A stretch of 64,000 bases of DNA from UBA1715 sp045599365 (lineage in GTDB: Bacteria; Bacteroidota; Bacteroidia; Bacteroidales; UBA1715), in the NCBI GenBank assembly GCA_045599365.1, contig JAZRVS010000045.1:38405-102404 (forward strand), read 5' to 3'. Position 1 is the first letter of the stretch, and every line of letters starts with the position of its first letter. Position numbers and translations under genes: made by a program. Below, piece by piece: positions 52,433 through 60,951 of this stretch. The notes beneath the pieces were generated by a model. The model saw only the letters and a program-made list of their open reading frames with translations. It did not search any database and was not told the origin of the DNA.

Positions 52433-53302
52433 TTATGTTAATATTTCGTACCCTGTTTCAGTTACAACAAGGGTGTGTTCCCATTGAGCTGAAAGTTTTT
52501 TGTCGGCGGTAATGACTGTCCAGCCGTCTTTCAAAAATTTACATTTCCACGTACCTTCGTTTACCATAGGTTCAATTGTAAAAACCATACCTGGCATCAT
52601 TAGTACGCCACGTTGGCGAGTTTGTGCGTAGTGAACAACTTCTGGTTCATCGTGGAATTTATTTCCGATTCCGTGACCACATAAATCGCGAACGATACTA
52701 AAACCATTTTTGTTTGCGTAAGGTTCTATTGCATCTCCAATATCATTTAAACGGCCATACGGTTTTACCTGTTTTAACCCAATTTCTAAACATTCTTTTG
52801 CAACATCAACAAGTTTTTGAGCGTTTGGAGCAACATCTCCAATGCAATACATTCGGCTACTGTCGCCGTAGTAGCCATCGAGAATTGTTGTGCAGTCAAT
52901 GTTTACGATATCACCGTTTTTAATGATGGTATTTGCGTTTGGAATGCCATGGCAAACGACTTCATTTATAGAAATGCAACAGCTTTTAGGAAAACCTTCA
53001 TAATTCAAACAAGCAGGAATTCCGCCATTGTCATACGTAAATTCGCGAACTAAATTGTCTAAATGTTCGGTTGTAATGCCATCTTTGATTTCGTTTTGAA
53101 TCATATCTAATACAGCGTGATTCAATGCCCCTGCTTTACGAATCTTTTCAATGCTTTCGGCAGAATACAAGATGCTACGAGGCAAAATTTTAAAACCTTC
53201 ACGTCGGTATTTGTCTAACTCACAATCTTGTAGCCAGTGGCATTTTTTATATTTTTTACCACTTCCACACCAACATGGATCATTTGGTTCAATCTTATTC
53301 AT
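52433..53302 (-). CDS. map: Type I methionine aminopeptidase with SEC-C zinc motif
   Basis: Removes the initiator methionine from nascent proteins. ATG 53302 gives MNKIEPNDPCWCGSGKKYKK, a SEC-C motif with Cys10, Cys12, Cys21 and His22, as in long bacterial MetAPs that bind the ribosome; ATG 53323 seven codons upstream is also possible. The catalytic pita-bread fold shows HGIPN, DCTTILDGYYGDSSRM (metal Asp), GHGIGNKFHDEP (His), FTIEPMV (Glu) and EHTLVVT. Product length 289 residues. Confidence 0.94.
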   Translation of the reverse strand: MNKIEPNDPCWCGSGKKYKKCHWLQDCELDKYRREGFKILPRSILYSAESIEKIRKAGALNHAVLDMIQNEIKDGITTEHLDNLVREFTYDNGGIPACLNYEGFPKSCCISINEVVCHGIPNANTIIKNGDIVNIDCTTILDGYYGDSSRMYCIGDVAPNAQKLVDVAKECLEIGLKQVKPYGRLNDIGDAIEPYANKNGFSIVRDLCGHGIGNKFHDEPEVVHYAQTRQRGVLMMPGMVFTIEPMVNEGTWKCKFLKDGWTVITADKKLSAQWEHTLVVTETGYEILT

Positions 53303-53325
53303 TTTATTAAAAATTGATAACATCT

Positions 53326-54342
53326 CTAAAATAAACTGCCTTGTTTTGCTTGTGGGATTCTACCTAAATGTTTGTACGCCAAAGGAGTAACTTCTCGTCC
53401 GCGAGGAGTTCGTTGTAGAAAACCTTCTTTAATTAAAAATGGTTCATACACTTCCTCTATTGTTCCAGAATCTTCGCCGACAGCCGTTGCAATAGTATTT
53501 AATCCAACTGGACCGCCAGAGAATTTATCAATGATGGTACAAAGAATTTTGTTGTCCATTTCATCGAGCCCATATTTGTCAATATTGAGAGCTTCGAGAG
53601 CAAATTGTGTGATGTCAACGGTAATTTTTCCAGAACCTTTTACTTGTGCAAAATCTCGAACACGACGGAGAAGTGCATTTGCAATACGAGGAGTTCCACG
53701 ACTACGAGATGCGATTTCTTTTGCTGCTTGCGTAACTATTTCAACTCCAATGATTTTTGCAGAACGTTCTATGATTTTTGTAAGAAGTTCCACGTCGTAA
53801 TATTCAAACAAACATTTTATACCAAAACGAGCGCGCAATGGACTTGTCAATAATCCAGAACGCGTTGTCGCTCCGATGAGAGTGAAAGGTGCGAGAGATA
53901 ATTGTATCGAACGGGCAGAAGGTCCTTTGTCTATCATAATATCGATACGAAAATCTTCCATTGCAGAATATAAATATTCCTCAACAATAGGCGACAAACG
54001 ATGAATTTCGTCAATAAAAAGGACATCGTTTTCTTCCAAACTGGTAAGTAAACCTGCCAAATCACCTGGCTTATCAAGAACAGGTCCCGATGTTATCTTG
54101 AAATTCACGCCAAGTTCGTTGGCAATAATATTTGCAAGAGTTGTTTTCCCAAGGCCAGGAGGTCCGTGAAGCAAAACGTGGTCAAGCGATTCGCCACGCA
54201 TTTTTGCTGCTGCGACGAAAATTCGTAGGTTTTCAACTACCTTATCTTGACCAGAAAAGTCGTCAAAATCCAGTGGACGAAGTTTCTTTTCAAACTCGGT
54301 ATCCTTGTTGGATATATGTTCGGGGTCAAGATTTGTATTCAT
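53326..54342 (-). CDS. ruvB: Holliday junction branch-migration helicase RuvB
   Basis: AAA+ motor of the RuvABC resolvasome. The 338-residue protein has Walker A GPPGLGKT (60-67), Walker B with Asp111 in DEIHRL, sensor 1 GATTRSGLL, the arginine finger in SRGTPRIANALLRR, and the C-terminal winged helix with FLQRTPRGR. It heads an operon with map and the vitamin B6 kinase and has a -7 element 12 bases upstream. Confidence 0.97.
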   Translation of the reverse strand: MNTNLDPEHISNKDTEFEKKLRPLDFDDFSGQDKVVENLRIFVAAAKMRGESLDHVLLHGPPGLGKTTLANIIANELGVNFKITSGPVLDKPGDLAGLLTSLEENDVLFIDEIHRLSPIVEEYLYSAMEDFRIDIMIDKGPSARSIQLSLAPFTLIGATTRSGLLTSPLRARFGIKCLFEYYDVELLTKIIERSAKIIGVEIVTQAAKEIASRSRGTPRIANALLRRVRDFAQVKGSGKITVDITQFALEALNIDKYGLDEMDNKILCTIIDKFSGGPVGLNTIATAVGEDSGTIEEVYEPFLIKEGFLQRTPRGREVTPLAYKHLGRIPQAKQGSLF

Positions 54343-54354
54343 TGTTTTGTTTTT

Positions 54355-54363
54355 GCAAAAATA
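54355..54363 (-). promoter_or_regulatory. -7 element of the ruvB operon
   Basis: TATTTTTGC on the minus strand, a perfect TAnnTTTGC; leader of only about 6-8 nt before the ruvB ATG. Confidence 0.5.
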
Positions 54364-54405
54364 ACATTATTCTTAAATCTTAATTATTCCTTCTTAATTT
54401 AATTG

Positions 54406-54414
54406 TATATTTGC
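54406..54414 (+). promoter_or_regulatory. -7 element of the iorB-paaK unit
   Basis: TATATTTGC, a perfect match, 48 bases before ATG 54463. Its presence shows that iorB begins its own transcription unit rather than following a lost iorA. Confidence 0.5.
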
Positions 54415-54462
54415 GACACTTTGTTGAGAAATGAGTAACAAGGTAGTAAAAACTAACAGATT

Positions 54463-55041
54463 ATGATAAAAAATATCATTTTAGCGGGCGTTGGCGGTCA
54501 AGGAATTTTGACTATTGCGTCAATTATTGATCTTGCTGCTATGCATTCAGGATTAAATGTTAAACAAGCTGAAGTTCACGGAATGAGACAACGAGGAGGC
54601 GATGTACAGTCAAATCTTCGTATTGCAGACGAAGAAATTTACTCGGACTTAATTCCAAAGGGTAAAGCAGAGATAATACTTGCAATGGAACCGCGTGAAG
54701 CACTGCGTTATATTTCGTATTTGGAAAAAGATGGAATTATTATCACTGCGTCTGCTCCTTTTAAAAATATTCCAAACTATCCTGATGAAAATCAAGTGAT
54801 TGACACTATAAAAAATAGTGGTTTCAAATATGTGATTATTGATTCTGAAGAAATCGCAAAAAATTTGAGCGAACGATCATTGAATGTGGTGATTGCAGGT
54901 GCGGTTGCTCCAATCATTGGAATTGATTCAAATGTGATGAAAGACAGCGTAAAGGAATTGTTCGCAGCAAAGGGCGAAGAAGTTGTTGCGATGAATGTCA
55001 AGGCATTTGAAACAGGGGTGGAATACAGTAAAAAACTCTAA
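54463..55041 (+). CDS. iorB: Indolepyruvate ferredoxin oxidoreductase beta subunit
   Basis: The gamma-type domain of 2-oxoacid:ferredoxin oxidoreductases, which with IorA oxidises arylpyruvates to aryl-acetyl-CoA. The 192-residue sequence has AGVGGQGILT at 8-17, the QAEVHGMRQRGGDVQS motif around 36-51, and AMEPREALRY. In Bacteroidales iorA normally lies directly upstream, followed by iorB and paaK; here the upstream gene is divergent ruvB and iorA is missing from the window. paaK follows one base after the stop. Confidence 0.9.
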   Translation: MIKNIILAGVGGQGILTIASIIDLAAMHSGLNVKQAEVHGMRQRGGDVQSNLRIADEEIYSDLIPKGKAEIILAMEPREALRYISYLEKDGIIITASAPFKNIPNYPDENQVIDTIKNSGFKYVIIDSEEIAKNLSERSLNVVIAGAVAPIIGIDSNVMKDSVKELFAAKGEEVVAMNVKAFETGVEYSKKL

Positions 55042-55042
55042 A

Positions 55043-56344
55043 ATGATTTGGAATAAATCAATAGAATGTTTAGATCGCGAATCCATGCGGAAGTTGCAAG
55101 GAGAGCGACTTCGCAAGGTGGTTGAACATGCTTACAACAATTGCATTCCATATCGTGAACGGATGCAACATGCTGGTGTTGTACCTGCTGATATTCAAAC
55201 AATTGATGATATTGTAAAACTTCCATTTTCTTCTAAACAAGATTTGCGAGATTACTATCCTTGGGGAATGCTTTCTGTTCCGCAATCTGAGATTGTAAAG
55301 ATTCATGCATCTTCGGGGACAACGGGAAAACCAATTGTGATGGCTTATACTCGAAATGATGTCGCAAATTGGGCAGAAGCTGGCGCTCGTTGTTATTCTG
55401 CGTATGGATTAACACCAGATGATACAATTCAAATTTCATACGGCTACGGGTTATTTACAGGAGGTCTTGGCGCTCATGATGCAGCTATGAATCTTGGCGC
55501 AACGGTTGTGCCTATGTCTGCTGGAAATACAGAGAAACAATTGTTGATGATTCGTGATTTAGGAGCGACAGCTTTGGCGTGTACACCTTCTTATGCGTTG
55601 TATTTGGCTGAAGCATTGGAAAAATCAGGAATTCCTCGCGATGAGATTAAATTGCGAATTGGGGTGTTTGGTGCGGAACCATGGACCGAGGAAATGCGAA
55701 AAGAAATAGAGTGTCGTCTTGGTATTAAGGCATTTGATATCTACGGGCTTACGGAGATTTCTGGTCCAGGTGTCGGTTTTGAGTGTGAGTGTCAAAATGG
55801 GACGCATTTAAACGAAGATTTGTTTTATCCAGAAATAGTAGATCCTAATACTGGGGAACCATTGCCTGACGGCGTTGAAGGCGAATTGGTATTTACAACC
55901 TTGGCAAAAGAAGGTATGCCAATGATTCGATTCCGAACCCACGACTTGACTCATTTGACTCATGGAATATGCGAATGTGGACGTACTCTTGTAAAAATGG
56001 GTCGAATACTTGGTAGAACAGACGATATGTTGATTATTAGAGGCGTAAACGTGTTCCCTTCTCAAGTTGAGGCTGTTCTTTGTACGTTAGACGAAGTTGA
56101 ACCACATTTCTTTATTACCGTAGATCGTGTGAATAATACTGATACGTTTGATATTGATGTTGAGGTTAAGGAACAATACTATTCCGATGTTGTTGGCGAA
56201 ATGGAACGCTTACGCAAGAAAATTGCACACGCAATTCAAAACGTAGTTGGTATTCAACCAAATATAAAACCTGTGGCTCCAAACGCGATAGAAAGAAGTC
56301 AAGGAAAAGCAAAACGAGTGAACGACAAACGCAGATTTAAATAA
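55043..56344 (+). CDS. paaK: Phenylacetate-CoA ligase
   Basis: Activates phenylacetate or related aryl acids to the CoA thioester. ATG 55043 (MIWNKSIECLDRE) gives 433 residues. The adenylate-forming motifs are SSGTTGKP at 90-97, YGLTEISGPGVGFEC, a RTHDLTHL stretch and GRTDDMLIIRGVNVFPSQVE. The start suggested by the longer frame (54995) lies inside iorB and is rejected. Together with iorB it suggests fermentative aromatic amino acid degradation, or reverse reductive synthesis of aromatic amino acids, as described for gut Bacteroidales. Confidence 0.93.
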   Translation: MIWNKSIECLDRESMRKLQGERLRKVVEHAYNNCIPYRERMQHAGVVPADIQTIDDIVKLPFSSKQDLRDYYPWGMLSVPQSEIVKIHASSGTTGKPIVMAYTRNDVANWAEAGARCYSAYGLTPDDTIQISYGYGLFTGGLGAHDAAMNLGATVVPMSAGNTEKQLLMIRDLGATALACTPSYALYLAEALEKSGIPRDEIKLRIGVFGAEPWTEEMRKEIECRLGIKAFDIYGLTEISGPGVGFECECQNGTHLNEDLFYPEIVDPNTGEPLPDGVEGELVFTTLAKEGMPMIRFRTHDLTHLTHGICECGRTLVKMGRILGRTDDMLIIRGVNVFPSQVEAVLCTLDEVEPHFFITVDRVNNTDTFDIDVEVKEQYYSDVVGEMERLRKKIAHAIQNVVGIQPNIKPVAPNAIERSQGKAKRVNDKRRFK

Positions 56345-56387
56345 TGGAAGAAGGCTTAACAGTCGTCTTGTAATCCTTTAATAGATT

Positions 56388-57581
56388 ATGCCAGAACCGT
56401 TTTCAACTGAAATACAACCTGAAACTGCAATAATTGTTGGTGTGATGACCTCAAACCAAACGGAATTGCAGGTGCGAGAGTATCTTGATGAGTTAGCGTT
56501 TTTAGCAGAAACGGCGGGTATTGTTGTTACAAAACATTTTTTACAAAAATTGCCACAGACGTTGGCAAAAACATTTATAGGTGCAGGTAAAATAGAAGAG
56601 ATAAGATTGTACCTTGATGAAAATGAGACTGATTTGGTTATTTTCGATGATGAGTTAGCGCCTACACAATTAAGAAATCTTGAAAAAGAACTAAATCATC
56701 CAATAGTAGATAGAACTAAATTAATCTTGGATATTTTTTCACAGCGAGCTCAAACTGCGTATGCAAAAACTCAGGTTGAAATGGCGCGTTTGCAGTATAT
56801 GTTACCTCGTTTGACTCGAATGTGGACTCATCTCGACCGTCAGCATGGTGGGGGAACAACCTCGCGTGGTATGGGAGAATCGCAGATAGAAGTTGACCGC
56901 CGAATAATACAATCTCGTATTGCTTTTTTGAAAGACGAATTAGCGAAAATTGACCGCCAGATGATTACTCAGCGCAAAAATCGTCAATCGTTGATTCGCG
57001 TTGCTTTGGTTGGATACACAAATGTTGGAAAGTCTACAATCATGAATATGATAAGTAAATCGGAGGTGTTGGCAGAAAACAAGTTGTTTGCAACTCTTGA
57101 TACAACGGTCCGTAAGGTTGTGATTGATAATTTGCCATTTTTGTTGTCTGATACGGTTGGTTTTATTCGTAAACTACCGACAACACTCGTGGAATCCTTT
57201 AAATCGACGTTAGATGAGGTGCGTGAAGCCGATTTGTTGTTGCACGTAGTAGATGTTTCGCACAAGAATTTTCAAGAACAAATACAAGTTGTAAGTCAGA
57301 CTATTGCCGATATTGGCGCTGGAGATAAACCAGTTATTTTGGTGTTTAATAAAATAGACGCATTTACGTACACCGAAAAAGAAGATGACGATTTAAGTCC
57401 CAAAACGAATGAAAACTATTCGTTGGAAGATTTCAAAAATATGTATTTTGCGAAGAAAGAACCATGTATTTTCATTTCGGCGAAAAACAAAGAAAACATT
57501 GAAGAATTTCGTAAAATGGTGTACGAACGAGTGAAAGAAATGCATGCAATTCGGTATCCATACAATAATTTCTTATACTAA
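56388..57581 (+). CDS. hflX: Ribosome-associated GTPase HflX
   Basis: A GTPase that splits or rescues stalled ribosomes. The 397-residue sequence has the HflX N-terminal domain (about 15-195; FIGAGKIEEI, FDDELAPTQLRNLE, HLDRQHGGGTTSRGMGES) and the G domain with GYTNVGKST (209-217), DTVGFIRKLP, and NKID. Length is typical. uvrC starts 2 bases after its stop. Confidence 0.96.
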   Translation: MPEPFSTEIQPETAIIVGVMTSNQTELQVREYLDELAFLAETAGIVVTKHFLQKLPQTLAKTFIGAGKIEEIRLYLDENETDLVIFDDELAPTQLRNLEKELNHPIVDRTKLILDIFSQRAQTAYAKTQVEMARLQYMLPRLTRMWTHLDRQHGGGTTSRGMGESQIEVDRRIIQSRIAFLKDELAKIDRQMITQRKNRQSLIRVALVGYTNVGKSTIMNMISKSEVLAENKLFATLDTTVRKVVIDNLPFLLSDTVGFIRKLPTTLVESFKSTLDEVREADLLLHVVDVSHKNFQEQIQVVSQTIADIGAGDKPVILVFNKIDAFTYTEKEDDDLSPKTNENYSLEDFKNMYFAKKEPCIFISAKNKENIEEFRKMVYERVKEMHAIRYPYNNFLY

Positions 57582-57583
57582 TT

Positions 57584-59410
57584 TTGGTTACAAAGGAAGA
57601 ACAGCGGTTGCAATCAATTCGGGAACAACTTGCTACGTTGCCGACAGATCCTGGTGTATATCAGTATTTTGACAAAAATGATACACTCATTTATGTTGGA
57701 AAAGCCAAAAATTTAAAACGAAGAGTTTCTTCATATTTTAATAAAGAACAAACACATCTGAAAACGAAAGTGCTTGTTAGTAAGATAGTTACAATAAAAC
57801 ATTTTATTGTTGAAAGTGAACAAGACGCGTTGTTATTGGAAAATAATTTGATAAAAAAATACAAACCACGGTATAATGTTTTGTTAAAAGATGATAAAAC
57901 CTATCCATGGATTGTTATCAAAAACGAAGCGTTTCCGCGAATTTTTCTCACACGAACAATGGTGAAAAATGGATCGCAATATTTTGGACCGTATGCCAAT
58001 GTGAAGATGGCGAAAAATCTTCTCAATTTTGTAAAGCAACTATATAAACCGCGTACGTGCAATCTTGCTCTCAATACGATGGAAATTGCGAAAGGAAAAT
58101 TCAATGTTTGTTTGGAATACCATATAAAAAATTGTTACGGACCGTGTGTTGGAAAACAAAGTGCGGAAGAATATGCAAATTCAATATCCGAGATTCGAGA
58201 TATATTGAAGGGAAATATAGGAGAAGTAATAAAGGTATTGAAGTCTCGAATGTTACAATTTTCTTCTGAATTGAAATTTGAAGCCGCAGGAGAAATTAAA
58301 AATCAAATAGATGAATTGACTCGTTATCAGGCGCATTCAACGGTTGTAAATCCAAGTATTACGAATGTTGATGTATATTCTATTTTAGATGATTTGGATA
58401 CAGCGTACGTTAATTTTCTAAAAGTTGTGAATGGGGCAATAGTTCAATTACATACGTTAGAAATCCGAAAACAGTTGAATGAAAATCCTGAAGAATTGTT
58501 AGCACTTGCAATTACTGAAATTCGACAGAATATTCCAAGTACAGCGAAAGAAATAGTTGTTCCGTTTGAGCCTGATTTTCAATTAGATGGAGTTGTTTTT
58601 CATGTTCCTCAACGCGGAGAAAAATTGAGTTTACTCAAATTGTCAGAACAGAATGCTCGTTTGTATAAAGTAGAGAAACTCAAGCAAATGAAACGTCTTG
58701 ATCCAGAACGACATAATCGAAAATTGTTAGAATCTTTGCAAAATACACTTCAACTTAAAGAACTCCCAAGGAATATAGAGTGTTTTGATAATAGCAATAT
58801 ACAAGGAGCTTTCCCTGTAGCAGGAATGATTCGTTTTACCGATGGAAAACCAAACAAATCGGAATATCGCAAGTTTAATATAAAAACAGTAGAAGGTCCT
58901 GATGATTATGCAAGTATGGCAGAAGTAATTTACCGTCGATACAAGCGTCTTTCTGAAGAAGGTGAAGAATTACCACAGTTACTAATTGTTGATGGAGGAG
59001 AAGGACAAATGGAAGTTGCGAGACACGTTATACAGGACGAGTTACATCTTGAGATTCCTATAGCAGGACTTGCAAAAGATAGAAAACATAGAACTCATGA
59101 AATACTCTTTGGTTTCCCACCCAAAATAGTTGATATAAATCCGAAAGACCCATTGTTTCATCTTATGGAACAAATACAAGAAGAAGTGCACCGCTTTGCC
59201 ATTACATTTCATCGTAATCAACGGTCAAAAAATTTTACCACATCAGAATTGGAGCAAATAGATGGAATAGGTCAAAAAACAATAGAACAATTGTTTAAGG
59301 TGTTTAAGTCGATTTCTGCCATAAAATCAGCAAGTAAAGAAGATTTAGAATTAATTGTCGGTACTGACAAGGCGATGAAAATCAAAAATTTCTTTAATGA
59401 CAAAAAGTAA
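57584..59410 (+). CDS. uvrC: UvrABC excinuclease subunit C
   Basis: Makes both incisions in nucleotide excision repair. The 608-residue protein starts at TTG 57584, two bases after the hflX stop; no ATG or GTG occurs in frame before the GIY-YIG domain, so a TTG start is accepted. Domains: GIY-YIG nuclease (about 22-100; PGVYQYF, YVGKAKNLKRR), a central cysteine region (CNLALN ... CLEYHIKNCYGPC), UVR motif (about 205-240), RNase H-like C-terminal nuclease (CFDNSNIQG, LIVDGGEGQ), and helix-hairpin-helix end (IDGIGQKTIEQL). Confidence 0.96.
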   Translation: MVTKEEQRLQSIREQLATLPTDPGVYQYFDKNDTLIYVGKAKNLKRRVSSYFNKEQTHLKTKVLVSKIVTIKHFIVESEQDALLLENNLIKKYKPRYNVLLKDDKTYPWIVIKNEAFPRIFLTRTMVKNGSQYFGPYANVKMAKNLLNFVKQLYKPRTCNLALNTMEIAKGKFNVCLEYHIKNCYGPCVGKQSAEEYANSISEIRDILKGNIGEVIKVLKSRMLQFSSELKFEAAGEIKNQIDELTRYQAHSTVVNPSITNVDVYSILDDLDTAYVNFLKVVNGAIVQLHTLEIRKQLNENPEELLALAITEIRQNIPSTAKEIVVPFEPDFQLDGVVFHVPQRGEKLSLLKLSEQNARLYKVEKLKQMKRLDPERHNRKLLESLQNTLQLKELPRNIECFDNSNIQGAFPVAGMIRFTDGKPNKSEYRKFNIKTVEGPDDYASMAEVIYRRYKRLSEEGEELPQLLIVDGGEGQMEVARHVIQDELHLEIPIAGLAKDRKHRTHEILFGFPPKIVDINPKDPLFHLMEQIQEEVHRFAITFHRNQRSKNFTTSELEQIDGIGQKTIEQLFKVFKSISAIKSASKEDLELIVGTDKAMKIKNFFNDKK

Positions 59411-59434
59411 AGATGCAAAATGTTGCATCTCTAC
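59409..59434. terminator. Palindromic terminator between uvrC and the FadL-like gene
   Basis: AAAGATGCAA and TTGCATCTCT form a stem around AATG; the element reads AAAGATGC...GCATCTCTAC and belongs to the same family as 44969-44994. It overlaps the uvrC stop and lies 8 bases from the convergent FadL-like stop. Confidence 0.55.
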
Positions 59435-59441
59435 CAATCTT

Positions 59442-60797
59442 TTAGAAAGAGTAACTTACCCCTAAAGTAAATAATTTGTTGTCTTTTACGTAAGTTTCTT
59501 TGTGGGAAATTCCACTTGATGCGTCAACGGACGTTTTGTCATTTTCAAGGCAAGAAACAAACATAAATCCAAAGTCAGCTTGTAATTTTTCTGTGAAATG
59601 TAGTCGTCCTCCTACACCGAATGTGTTTGAACTCAACGAGAAGTCCATATCGGTCTCGTATTCAGAAGTTGCACCTGCGAAACAACGAGAATAACCTGCG
59701 CTTAGAGTTAACAATGGAATTACATCATACTCAAGACCAAGAGCAAGATCCATTGTGTTGTGATCCATCAATTTTTCACGTCCTTCCCAATTACATTGTT
59801 TGTCAAAGTATTGAGTATAAGAAAGTTGTCCACGGAATTTGTCGGTGATTTTGTACCCAACACCAAGAGAAAATATTGCAGGAATATCTTTGTGGAATGT
59901 AGAGTCATCGGTAAACATTCCAGTATCGTCTTTTTTCGTATCATTGGTAAATTCTAAATTAGTCTTGAATTCGTATTTCAATCCAAAATTGAGACGATTA
60001 TTTAGTCTATAACTAACACCTACAATTGGAGCAATTCCAACAGCTGTTTGTACTGCATCAACATCTTTATCGGCAACGGCAGCAGCTTGAGCGGTTGAGC
60101 CAATTGAATTGAAAAATTGTTGAGCGGAGATGAAAACGGAACCATCTAATCCATTCAACCCGCCCATGTTTGGATTGATTTTGATATCTTTAATACCACC
60201 TTTGTACGTGTTTTTCCCATATATAAAACGAGTTCCGATGCTTGCTGCTAATTTTTCATCAAGAAACGAATATGCCACACCAAGTTGCCCTCCATATAGC
60301 ACGGAGCCTCCTTCAAAGGAGATATTTGCTGTATAGTTAGATGTTGGTACTCCTGCAGCAGTTACCATCGAAGGAATTAAAGAAATTGTTCGTTCAAAAG
60401 ATGCTAAACCATTATCGTAAGTTGCACTACCTCCACCTCCATTGGGACCGAATCCAAAAGAAATAGCAAGATTATTTTTCTTCCAAATTGCTTGTAATGT
60501 TGGATATGCTGGGACAAAAATGTTTCCTTTATATTCGTGTCGATTTAATGTTGGAAAATCGTCTGTAGTTGTTCTTGTTTGTAAACAAATTTGATGACCA
60601 TACGAGATATGAAATCCATCTATTAGTTGAGCTGTTGCTGCTGGATTGAAATAAACAGCATCGTAGTCAAGAGATGCTGAACGTGAAGCCATTCTAATAA
60701 ATTGAGAACTTTGATTGGTATTCGTGATAACACCACCTGCGAATACATATAAATTTGTTAAAACAAGAGAAGTGATTGAAATAAAAGTTTTCTTCAT
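59442..60797 (-). CDS. FadL-like outer-membrane transporter (OmpP1/TodX family)
   Basis: A 451-residue outer-membrane barrel with a signal peptide (about 1-20, ending VFAGG). The N-terminal hatch shows the family's RMASRSASLDYDAVYFNPAATAQ text, comparable to the NPA loop of FadL; further motifs are FGFGPNGGGGSATYD and a terminal aromatic strand ending YSF. FadL-type porins admit hydrophobic compounds such as fatty acids. It is preceded by a terminator (60889-60930), so it has its own promoter, which I could not identify with confidence. Confidence 0.85.
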   Translation of the reverse strand: MKKTFISITSLVLTNLYVFAGGVITNTNQSSQFIRMASRSASLDYDAVYFNPAATAQLIDGFHISYGHQICLQTRTTTDDFPTLNRHEYKGNIFVPAYPTLQAIWKKNNLAISFGFGPNGGGGSATYDNGLASFERTISLIPSMVTAAGVPTSNYTANISFEGGSVLYGGQLGVAYSFLDEKLAASIGTRFIYGKNTYKGGIKDIKINPNMGGLNGLDGSVFISAQQFFNSIGSTAQAAAVADKDVDAVQTAVGIAPIVGVSYRLNNRLNFGLKYEFKTNLEFTNDTKKDDTGMFTDDSTFHKDIPAIFSLGVGYKITDKFRGQLSYTQYFDKQCNWEGREKLMDHNTMDLALGLEYDVIPLLTLSAGYSRCFAGATSEYETDMDFSLSSNTFGVGGRLHFTEKLQADFGFMFVSCLENDKTSVDASSGISHKETYVKDNKLFTLGVSYSF

Positions 60798-60851
60798 AGT
60801 TAAATTTTTTTAGATACTTATGACAATACATCGTTGTGTTGTAATGACAAC

Positions 60852-60866
60852 GAGACAAAAGTCTCA
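60852..60866. promoter_or_regulatory. Small GAGAC-GTCTC hairpin upstream of the FadL-like gene
   Basis: GAGAC-AAAA-GTCTC forms a perfect five-base stem about 55 bases before the FadL-like start, possibly within its 5' leader. Role unknown. Confidence 0.25.
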
Positions 60867-60888
60867 TGAAAAAACTTTTAAATCAAAA

Positions 60889-60930
60889 AAAAGGTTCTTT
60901 TACAGGTAGAAAGACGTAAAAGAACCTTTT
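60889..60930 (-). terminator. Strong terminator after the papain-like lipoprotein gene
   Basis: A 15-bp perfect stem (60889-60903, AAAAGGTTCTTTTAC, with 60916-60930) closes a 12-base loop. On the minus strand it is followed by a run of at least eight U residues. It lies 22 bases after the stop of the papain-like gene. Confidence 0.8.
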
Positions 60931-60951
60931 GGGGGGACAAATAAACAAAAA

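Noticed and set aside
53372..53800. 142-residue plus-strand frame inside ruvB
   Set aside because: Antisense to the conserved C-terminal part of RuvB; no homologous pattern recognised.
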